A stretch of 5,256 nt of DNA, from NCBI GenBank assembly GCA_937124505.1, contig CAKZKV010000289.1, positions 1-5,256 of the forward strand. The letters are read 5' to 3'. Position numbers and translations under genes: made by a program. The stretch's first letter is position 1. Every line of letters begins with the position of its first letter. The notes beneath the pieces were generated by a model. It did no database searches, was not told where the DNA came from, and saw nothing but the letters and a program-made list of their open reading frames with translations. This stretch comes from an uncultured Alphaproteobacteria bacterium (lineage in GTDB: Bacteria; Pseudomonadota; Alphaproteobacteria; Micavibrionales; Micavibrionaceae). Positions 1-5,256 of the stretch are shown here, piece after piece.

Positions 1-2046
1 CGTGATTTTTTCCTCGTCTTGGGTCGTGATCGGGGTGGTGATCAAGGTGGATTTATCCTGATCCGGCAGTTTGTAGCGCATTTTCAGGAAGGCGTACTCA
101 TTTCCGAAATCACTTGTCATCTCGGCTTTTTCTTCCTTCTGGTAGCGGCTTTCGCCGTACAGTTCGTTACCGCTGCCTTTCGGGACGATTTCATAGATCG
201 CCGTCACTGTATGACCCGCGCCAATATCCCCGGCATCAACTTTGTCATTGTTGAAGTCTTCACGGTTCAGGGCGCGTGTTTCGTAGCCAATCAAACGGTA
301 TTCAGAGACGATTTCAGGGTTAAATTCAACCTGAATTTTCACGTCCTTGGCAATAGGGAAGAGGGAAGATGTCGCCTCATCCACCAGAACTTTTTGCGCT
401 TCGGACAGGCTGTCGATATGGGCGGCGATGCCGTTACCATTTTGCGCCAGTGTCTGCATCAGGTGATCGTTCAGGTTGCCCTGACCAAAACCGAGAACAG
501 AGAGATAAATGCCGCTTTCACGTTTTTTCTCAATCAGTTTTTTCAGGTCTTCGTTAGAATTCATGCCAACATTGAAATCTCCGTCCGTTGCCAGAATAAT
601 GCGGTTGACGGCGTCTTCATCAAAGTTTTCTTCCGCCAGGGCGTACGCACCCTGAATACCGGCGGCTCCGGCAGTGCTGCCCCCAGCGCGCAGGTTTTCA
701 ATGGCATCCAGAATTTTCTTCTTATGCTTGACCTTGGTAGGTTCCAGAACCGTTCCGGCTGACCCGGCATAAACCAAAATGCCGACCGTATCATCTGGTT
801 GCAACTCACTCAGTAGCAGCTTGAAAGAATTTTTCAGCAATGGCAGTTTGTCTGGTTCATTCATGGAACCGGAAACGTCGAGCAGGAACACCAGATTTGA
901 TCTGGGCTGTTCGTCTTTATCAATGTCATAGCCCTTGATCCCGATATGGATCAGCTTGTTGCCTTCTTTCCACGGGGAGTCGACCACAGCAATATTTGCG
1001 TTAAACGGCGCATCCGCATCCTTTGGTCCTTCATAGTCGTACGGGAAGTAATTGACCATTTCCTCGATACGTACGGCGTTCGGGTTGGGCAGATATCCGC
1101 TGTTCAACTGACGACGTACGAAGGAGTAAGAGGCCGTGTCCACATCAATTGAGAAGGTTGAAACCGGCTCTTCGGATACCTGTTTGATGGAACTGATCTC
1201 GTGTTTTTCAAACTTGTCGTTATCAATTTTTTCCTGTGGCATCGGCTCTGGCATAATAATCGGAGGATGCGGATAGGGCGGGACTTGAGGCATCATCATT
1301 TCGGATTCTGCAGCTACCATGCTGCCTTTTGCTATATTTCCGGCCAAAGAACTGGGGACAGACGATGAAACAGGCGGTGCGGCGCGCTTCATCGCGATGC
1401 TGTCATCTGCGCCATCGCCGTATGGCAGGTCGTGTCTCGTAAGTTTGTCTTTTTTCCGCTCTGGAGATGAAGCGTCTAGTTGTTGTACGCGTTCGTCTTG
1501 AAGACGACTCCATCTATCAAGTGGAGCTTCCTGTAATTCCATTTCCTCTTGATCGACGGCCTCGTTTTTATTTGGCTCAGGGCTATTGAAAAAGGGTATG
1601 TTGATGCTGGTTTCTGTTGTTGTCTTTGTCGCCTGCGACAGCCCTTCGGCGCTAACATTTTGTATAACATCACCTGCCGTACTGACAGTTGCCATAGTTG
1701 ATTGATTAGCCTCATCGTAACCAATGATGGTTTGTGTCTTTCCTGCGACCAGTTCATGTGTACGTGTCTGGTAAAGGGCCGCGCCCCCGGCCAGAACGAC
1801 GACCATGGCCGTGGCCATGCCACCATAAAGTAATTTTCTGTTTTTCATCTTGCTTCTCCTGTGTTGTGAGTTGTTCATACCCATAAGACGAGAGGGGCTG
1901 AAAAATCCTTGGGATTTTTTTTGATTTTTTTCTTGTTGATAGGCTTCGTATTCACTTGAGGCCATGTTCAAAGCCATTTTGCGCGCATTTTCAGAAGGCG
2001 CGGGAATGTCCATATTGTTCAGGAAATCGTCGAGTTTATCGCTCAT
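1..2046 (-). CDS. Membrane-anchored von Willebrand factor A (VWA) protein, YfbK type, with N-terminal cytoplasmic anti-sigma-like segment; 3' end outside window
   Basis: The frame is open for 682 codons from ATG at 2046 to the window edge, so the C-terminus is missing. Residues 1-66 are hydrophilic. Residues 74-92 form one hydrophobic helix preceded by basic residues (RRSKMKNRK), which predicts N-terminus inside and the rest in the periplasm. Residues 100-290 are a variable, partly Pro/Met-rich linker. Residues about 296-338 (FSIDVDTASYSFVRRQL, then EEMVNYFPY) match the N-terminal domain of YfbK-like proteins. The VWA domain follows at about 383-560 with an intact MIDAS metal site: DVSGS (D390, S392, S394), T458 in GGSTAG and D488 in ATDGD. 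Residues from about 565 (EYRLIGYETRALNREDF) match the YfbK C-terminal domain. I see no cysteine, so it is not a lipoprotein and has no zinc anti-sigma motif. Start 2046 is supported by AAGGAA seven bases upstream; a second start at 1848 is possible. Its location directly after an ECF sigma gene suggests sigma control, but this is inferred. The VWA assignment is firm; its ligand is unknown. Confidence 0.93.
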   Translation of the reverse strand, partial: MSDKLDDFLNNMDIPAPSENARKMALNMASSEYEAYQQEKNQKKSQGFFSPSRLMGMNNSQHRRSKMKNRKLLYGGMATAMVVVLAGGAALYQTRTHELVAGKTQTIIGYDEANQSTMATVSTAGDVIQNVSAEGLSQATKTTTETSINIPFFNSPEPNKNEAVDQEEMELQEAPLDRWSRLQDERVQQLDASSPERKKDKLTRHDLPYGDGADDSIAMKRAAPPVSSSVPSSLAGNIAKGSMVAAESEMMMPQVPPYPHPPIIMPEPMPQEKIDNDKFEKHEISSIKQVSEEPVSTFSIDVDTASYSFVRRQLNSGYLPNPNAVRIEEMVNYFPYDYEGPKDADAPFNANIAVVDSPWKEGNKLIHIGIKGYDIDKDEQPRSNLVFLLDVSGSMNEPDKLPLLKNSFKLLLSELQPDDTVGILVYAGSAGTVLEPTKVKHKKKILDAIENLRAGGSTAGAAGIQGAYALAEENFDEDAVNRIILATDGDFNVGMNSNEDLKKLIEKKRESGIYLSVLGFGQGNLNDHLMQTLAQNGNGIAAHIDSLSEAQKVLVDEATSSLFPIAKDVKIQVEFNPEIVSEYRLIGYETRALNREDFNNDKVDAGDIGAGHTVTAIYEIVPKGSGNELYGESRYQKEEKAEMTSDFGNEYAFLKMRYKLPDQDKSTLITTPITTQDEEKIT
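1846..1860 (-). promoter_or_regulatory. Internal ribosome binding site and ATG: possible second start of the VWA protein at Met67
   Basis: AGGAG (1860-1856 on the minus strand) is followed by a seven-base spacer and an in-frame ATG at 1848-1846. The product would begin MKNRKLLYGG and run straight into the hydrophobic helix, like an uncleaved signal anchor. This is a stronger Shine-Dalgarno match than the one at the first start. Whether it is used is not shown. It may only reflect the codons for residues 63-66 (RRSK), or it may be a relic of a gene fusion. Confidence 0.5.
1901..1919 (-). repeat. Small inverted repeat overlapping the slippery A8 tract
   Basis: The arms AAAAATCC and GGATTTTT are perfect, eight bases each, with a three-base loop. 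In the mRNA the stem includes five bases of the A8 tract, and a U5 run follows the loop. The stem is AT-rich with only two G-C pairs, so it is weak. On the plus strand it is followed by T-rich sequence and looks like a poor terminator, but no plus-strand gene ends there. Confidence 0.45.
1915..1931 (-). repeat. Slippery homopolymer pair A7-TC-A8 inside the VWA N-terminal coding region
   Basis: On the coding (minus) strand seven A's (1931-1925), TC, then eight A's (1922-1915) encode residues 39-44 (EKNQKK). The last A of CAA plus AAA AAA forms a correctly phased A AAA AAA heptamer, the classic pattern for -1 ribosomal or polymerase slippage. The tract lies between the two candidate starts, so slippage would affect only the long form. 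Confidence 0.7.
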
Positions 2047-2053
2047 GATGATA

Positions 2054-2059
2054 TTCCTT
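2054..2059 (-). promoter_or_regulatory. Ribosome binding site for the long form of the VWA protein
   Basis: AAGGAA on the minus strand lies seven bases before the ATG at 2046. It supports translation from the first start and therefore the reality of the 66-residue cytoplasmic N-terminus. It sits just downstream of the palindromic repeat, outside its arms. Confidence 0.75.
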
Positions 2060-2071
2060 TCTTCTTTTTCT

Positions 2072-2151
2072 CGTCATTGCGAGCGACCAGAGGGAGCGCG
2101 GCAATCCATCTTTTCTGGATTGCTTCGTCGTTATAACTCCTCGCAATGACG
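2072..2151. repeat. Dispersed palindromic repeat (REP/MITE-like, CGTCATTGCGAG family)
   Basis: An 80-bp imperfect palindrome fills most of the gap between the sigma and VWA genes. The outer arms, CGTCATTGCGAG (2072-2083) and CTCGCAATGACG (2140-2151), are perfect over 12 bp. The inner arms, GCAATCCA (2101-2108) and TGGATTGC (2116-2123), are perfect over 8 bp with a seven-base loop. The sequence belongs to a repeat style I know from intergenic regions of many unrelated bacterial genomes; only this one copy is in the window. It encodes nothing and has no U-run on either side, so it is not a standard terminator. If the two genes are co-transcribed it would fold into a long hairpin between them. 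Confidence 0.85.
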
Positions 2152-2160
2152 GTAAAATAT

Positions 2161-2694
2161 TCATTTCCCCCCCAACCATTCTTTTAATTTTTTGCGCGCT
2201 TCATGAATGCGCCATGAAACGGTCCCCTCGCTGCATTTCAGCATCTCCGCTGCAACTGCGTGGCTCATGCCCTCTATCGTGACCAGTATCAGCGCCTCCC
2301 GTTCGCCCTTTGGCAGCTTTTCAATCTGTTCCATCACTTGCTGGGCATAGTGAACGTCTTCATTTGAGGCGGATGTGTCGGCATGAATATGGATTTCACC
2401 GGATTCGGATTTGTGACGGTTCTGGGATTTCTGCCAGTCTCTTGCCGTGTTCATGACGAGGGTGTAAAGCCATGATGTAAACGCGGATTGGTGCTTGAAA
2501 GTATCCAGAGCGCGCACCAGCTTGATGCAGGCATTCTGTGTAATGTCTTCTGCGGCTTCCTTGTTCTGTATGTATTTGTATGCCATCTTATACATTGTCA
2601 TATAGTACTCCCCAACCAAAGTATCAAAGGCGTACGCCTCGCCTCTCTTGGCGCGCTTAATCAGTTCTTTTTCGCGATCCGCGTTTGTGGGCAC
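2161..2694 (-). CDS. ECF-type sigma-70 family RNA polymerase sigma factor
   Basis: This 177-residue protein has the size and two-domain build of an extracytoplasmic-function (ECF) sigma factor, which redirects RNA polymerase to a small set of promoters. Region 2 spans about residues 22-93 and contains AAEDITQNACIKLVRAL followed by FTSWLYTLVMNTARD, the core-binding and -10-recognition helices. A short linker (about 94-115) follows. Region 4 covers about 118-174 with LPKGEREALILV, then the helix-turn-helix around MSHAVAAEMLKCSEGTVSWRIHEARKKL, which reads the -35 element. There is no region 1.1 or 3. The start is GTG at 2694: AAAGG (2707-2703) lies eight bases upstream and an in-frame stop lies just before it. 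The gene follows mutS by 34 bp and precedes the VWA gene by 114 bp on the same strand. The VWA protein is the likely partner, but that is inference. I cannot assign an ECF subgroup or target genes. Confidence 0.94.
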   Translation of the reverse strand: MPTNADREKELIKRAKRGEAYAFDTLVGEYYMTMYKMAYKYIQNKEAAEDITQNACIKLVRALDTFKHQSAFTSWLYTLVMNTARDWQKSQNRHKSESGEIHIHADTSASNEDVHYAQQVMEQIEKLPKGEREALILVTIEGMSHAVAAEMLKCSEGTVSWRIHEARKKLKEWLGGK

Positions 2695-2702
2695 GGTCTT
2701 GG

Positions 2703-2707
2703 CCTTT
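2703..2707 (-). promoter_or_regulatory. Ribosome binding site that fixes the GTG start of the sigma gene
   Basis: AAAGG on the minus strand lies eight bases before GTG at 2694. An in-frame TAA sits slightly further upstream, so no longer start is available without another initiation codon. It lies inside the short mutS-sigma gap, so translation can follow directly from a mutS read-through transcript. Confidence 0.7.
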
Positions 2708-2722
2708 ACTTATATGACGACT

Positions 2723-2740
2723 CAAGGATCAGGATCCTTG
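2723..2740. repeat. Inverted repeat overlapping the mutS stop codon
   Basis: The perfect arms CAAGGATC (2723-2730) and GATCCTTG (2733-2740) are separated by two bases. In RNA this gives about a seven-pair stem with a four-base loop spanning the mutS TGA. Downstream on the minus strand the sequence is AGTCGTCATATAAG, with no U-run, so it is not a typical intrinsic terminator. It may mildly separate mutS from sigma expression, be a protein site, or be chance. Confidence 0.4.
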
Positions 2741-5256
2741 GGAAATTTCTTTTAATTTGTATAGCACATCCAGGGCTTGTTTGGGAGACAGAGTGTCGGG
2801 GTTGATCGAATCAAGTTCCTCTCGCAGGGGCGAAGGCGTTTCTTCCTGCGTAACAGGTGATGAAAAAAGCGGCAAACTCTCTGCCAGAGCTTTCTGGTCT
2901 TGCGCTTCAAGCGTCTTAAGAATTTGCCCGGCGCGTTTGATCACATCCTGCGGCAATCCCGCCAGCTTGGCAACATGAATGCCGTATGATCTGTCCGCCG
3001 CGCCGTCCTGTACGCGATGCATAAAGATAATATCGCCTTTCCATTCCCTAACCTGCATGGAGTGACAGGACAGGCGGGGCAGGGAGGCGGTCAGTTGCGT
3101 CAGTTCATGATAGTGCGTGGCAAACAGGGCGCGGCATTTATTCTGGTTATGCAGGTATTCTACACATGCCCAGGCGATGGACAGGCCGTCAAATGTAGCC
3201 GTTCCGCGTCCGATTTCATCAAGGATGACAAGGCTTTTGCTTGTCGCACGGTTCAGGATCGCGGCAGTTTCCACCATTTCTACCATGAAGGTCGAGCGTC
3301 CGCGAGCGAGATCGTCTGAAGCCCCAACCCGGCTGAAAACCTTGTCCACCAGACCAATACGAGCGGATTTGGCAGGGACGTATGCACCCATCTGTGCCAT
3401 GATCGTAATCAGGGCATTCTGACGCAGAAAAGTCGATTTACCGGCCATATTCGGGCCGGTCAGCAGCCAGATATTCTGGCTTTCCGAGAGGTCGCAGTCA
3501 TTCGGAATGAAGGTTTCATTAGAGGGTTTCAGGGCTTTTTCCACAACCGGGTGGCGTGCTTCTTCCAGTTCAAACGCGTTCGTCTCATCAATCTCCGGGC
3601 AGACATAATTTTCCTCTATCGCTAACTCTGCCAGAGCAGAAAGAACGTCCAGTTCCGCCAGCGTACGGGCATGTACGCGGAGGTGTTCGGCGATATGCAG
3701 CAGGTCTGAGAGGAGGTCGTCAAAAATCTCAAGTTCTATGGCAAGTGCTTTTTCCTCGGCATGTGAGAGATCACGCTCCAGATCGGCAAGTTCGGTCGTG
3801 GTGAAGCGCACGGCATTGGCCATGGTCTGGCGGTGAATGAAGGGGTTGTTATCATTATCGGCCTTGTAATTAAAGAGCGCATCTCCGCTTTTAGATGGTA
3901 CTTCAATAAAATACCCTAAAACATTGTTAAAACTTATTTTTAATCGATCAAGCCCGGTTATACTTTTATACTTGGTTTGTAACTCTGCAATGTTCTTACG
4001 GTTATCTGATTTCAGGTTTTTATACCTATCGAGAGCTTCGCTGTACCCCTCCCGAACGAAATTTCCGTCACGCAGAAGGGCGGGCGGATCATCTTTCAAT
4101 GCGGCGTTGATTTTATCCAGAAATGCGGCAGTGGCATTGTCAAAAACCAACGCTCTTTGCAGGTCGTCCAGAGCCGGTTTTGGTGTATTCAGCAAGAGTA
4201 ATTTGATGAGATCAGCCTGTTCCAGCCCTTGCTTGAGCATCAGCAGGTCTCTGGGGCTTCCGCGCGCTGCGGTCAGGCGGGAAAGCGCGCGTTCCATATC
4301 TGGAACGGACTTCAAAAGCTTGCGTACGTCTTGCCGGAAATATTGGTCTCTATAAAATTCATTGACCCGGTTCTGACGCTCTCTGATCCGCTCTACATCA
4401 CATAGTGGATTGGACAGCCAGCTTTGTAACAGGCGGGAGCCTGCGCCCGTGACCGTATGATCCATGATGGAGAGCAGGGAGCCCTTGCGCTCCCCTGAGA
4501 GTGTACGCGTCAGTTCCAGATTTCGGCGCGTGGCGGCGTCAATCTCCATAAAGGCAGTGTTGGAAACGGGCTCTGGTTTTGAAATATGCGGAATTTGCTC
4601 AATTTGTGTTTGCTTCACATAGTCGATCAAGGCCCCGGCGGCGGAAATTTCGGCGCGGCGTTCAATACCGTGCGCCTCCAGCGCGTCCAGCTTGAAAAAA
4701 TCTTTCAGGCGGTGTTCATTGGCAGCGCTGTCGAACAGATATTCCGGTTTGACGGTAAAACGATCTCCGTACGTGTCCCATGCCTGATCCAGTTCTTCAC
4801 TGTTTAGAAGATGATCGCCGATCAGGATTTCACTCGGATTAATCCGCTCAAGGACGGCAGAGAGAGCTATAGGCGTACAGGTCTGTACCTGAAACGTCCC
4901 GGTTGATAAATCCAGCCAAGCCACGCCAACATCCCCTCCTATATAGGCAATAGCGGCAATATAGTTATTTTCATCGGCGCTCAGCAGGTTTTCTTCAGTG
5001 AGGGTTCCGCTGGTGACAACGCGGACGACATCGCGCCGCACCAGTGCCTTGTGGCCGCCGCGTTTTTTGGCTTCTTCGGGTGTTTCCACCTGCTCGCAGA
5101 TGGCCACCTTAAAGCCGGATTTAATGAGTTTGGCGAGGTAGGATTCATGGGAATGCCATGGCACGCCGCACATGGGAATGTCATCCCCCTGATTTTTTCC
5201 GCGTTTGGTCAGAGTGATGTCCAGCGCCTCGGAAGCCTGCACGGCGTCTTCATAGA
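2729..5256 (-). CDS. mutS: DNA mismatch repair protein MutS (5' end outside window)
   Basis: MutS binds mismatches and small loops in DNA, then uses ATP to form a sliding clamp that recruits MutL. The visible part is 841 codons ending at TGA 2731-2729. The frame runs off the right edge through YEDAVQASEALDITLTKRG, aligned with E. coli MutS near residue 41, so about 40 residues are missing, including the mismatch-reading Phe-X-Glu motif. Counting from the V codon at 5242: rest of the mismatch domain 1-85, connector about 95-220, core and clamp about 230-545 (DAATRRNLELTRTL at 235-248), ATPase about 550-775. The ATPase has Walker A GPNMAGKST (596-604, K602), signature SRVGASDDLARGRSTF (637-652), Walker B LVILDEIGRG (D675, E676) and FATHYHEL (707-714). 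The tail ends with NPDTLSPKQALDVLYKLKEI, typical of the C-terminal oligomerisation segment. SLPLF (789-793) could be a degenerate beta-clamp-binding motif. All ATPase motifs are intact, so it should be functional. The GTG at 5242 is internal, not the start. Confidence 0.98.
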   Translation of the reverse strand, partial: YEDAVQASEALDITLTKRGKNQGDDIPMCGVPWHSHESYLAKLIKSGFKVAICEQVETPEEAKKRGGHKALVRRDVVRVVTSGTLTEENLLSADENNYIAAIAYIGGDVGVAWLDLSTGTFQVQTCTPIALSAVLERINPSEILIGDHLLNSEELDQAWDTYGDRFTVKPEYLFDSAANEHRLKDFFKLDALEAHGIERRAEISAAGALIDYVKQTQIEQIPHISKPEPVSNTAFMEIDAATRRNLELTRTLSGERKGSLLSIMDHTVTGAGSRLLQSWLSNPLCDVERIRERQNRVNEFYRDQYFRQDVRKLLKSVPDMERALSRLTAARGSPRDLLMLKQGLEQADLIKLLLLNTPKPALDDLQRALVFDNATAAFLDKINAALKDDPPALLRDGNFVREGYSEALDRYKNLKSDNRKNIAELQTKYKSITGLDRLKISFNNVLGYFIEVPSKSGDALFNYKADNDNNPFIHRQTMANAVRFTTTELADLERDLSHAEEKALAIELEIFDDLLSDLLHIAEHLRVHARTLAELDVLSALAELAIEENYVCPEIDETNAFELEEARHPVVEKALKPSNETFIPNDCDLSESQNIWLLTGPNMAGKSTFLRQNALITIMAQMGAYVPAKSARIGLVDKVFSRVGASDDLARGRSTFMVEMVETAAILNRATSKSLVILDEIGRGTATFDGLSIAWACVEYLHNQNKCRALFATHYHELTQLTASLPRLSCHSMQVREWKGDIIFMHRVQDGAADRSYGIHVAKLAGLPQDVIKRAGQILKTLEAQDQKALAESLPLFSSPVTQEETPSPLREELDSINPDTLSPKQALDVLYKLKEISQGS

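Noticed and set aside
19..762. Long plus-strand open frame of 247 codons
   Set aside because: It is antisense to the VWA domain, whose minus-strand frame gives a continuous, family-matching protein with an intact MIDAS. The plus-strand product has no recognisable domain.
1804..1819. Inverted repeat CATGGCC/GGCCATG in the VWA membrane helix
   Set aside because: It is explained by the codons for Met-Ala-Thr-Ala-Met and has only a two-base loop.
1476..1826. Minus-strand open frame of 116 codons
   Set aside because: It overlaps the VWA linker in another frame, has unusual composition, and ends by a stop while the VWA frame continues uninterrupted.
1901..1931. Intrinsic terminator on the plus strand (hairpin followed by T-rich run)
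   Set aside because: The stem is almost all A-T with two G-C pairs, and no plus-strand gene ends here; the T-rich stretch is the complement of lysine codons.
2072..2151. The large palindrome as an intrinsic terminator after the sigma gene
   Set aside because: On the minus strand it is followed by GAGAAAAAGAAG, with no U-run, and the motif matches a dispersed repeat style instead.
2628..2639. 12-bp perfect palindrome AGGCGTACGCCT
   Set aside because: It lies inside the sigma coding region over the codons for GEAYAF near residue 20 and contains the frequent CGTACG. There is no second copy or promoter near it to suggest an operator.
2488..4807. Several plus-strand open frames across sigma and mutS
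   Set aside because: They are antisense to two well-supported genes, are Arg/Ser/Cys-rich shadows, and lack good ribosome binding sites or homology I recognise.
5184..5242. GTG at 5242 as the mutS start
   Set aside because: The frame stays open to the edge and the upstream residues YEDA align with MutS internal sequence, so the true start is outside the window.

Overview
The window carries three genes, all on the minus strand: mutS, a small ECF-type sigma factor, and a large membrane-anchored von Willebrand A (VWA) protein of the YfbK type. It ends inside a gene on both sides. The mutS N-terminus lies beyond the right edge and the VWA C-terminus beyond the left edge. Base composition looks intermediate (about half G+C by eye). 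An ECF sigma factor followed by a VWA protein with an extra N-terminal cytoplasmic segment, together with the dispersed palindrome found here, suggests a proteobacterium. An alphaproteobacterium is my best guess, but it rests on remembered family patterns, not on a search.

Layout in the direction of transcription (right to left): (1) 5256-2729, mutS, the DNA mismatch repair ATPase, complete except for roughly the first 40 residues. (2) A 34-bp gap with an 8-bp inverted repeat overlapping the mutS stop. (3) 2694-2161, the ECF sigma factor, starting at GTG behind an AAAGG ribosome binding site. (4) A 114-bp gap almost filled by an 80-bp imperfect palindrome of the widespread CGTCATTGCGAG...CTCGCAATGACG type. 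(5) 2046-1, at least 682 codons of the VWA protein, open to the window edge.

The most interesting unit is the sigma/VWA pair. The VWA protein begins with a 66-residue hydrophilic segment in the place where a membrane anti-sigma factor would carry its sigma-binding part. One transmembrane helix follows, then a long variable linker, then a complete VWA domain with an intact metal-binding (MIDAS) motif on what should be the periplasmic side. It reads like a one-protein envelope sensor controlling its neighbouring sigma factor. There is also a second, strong ribosome binding site and ATG exactly before the transmembrane helix, and an A7-TC-A8 slippery tract followed by a hairpin between the two starts. 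The gene could therefore make a VWA protein without the cytoplasmic part, and possibly a short soluble N-terminal protein without the membrane anchor. These are inferences from sequence layout and need experimental or comparative tests. No tRNA, rRNA, CRISPR array, insertion sequence or convincing intrinsic terminator was seen.
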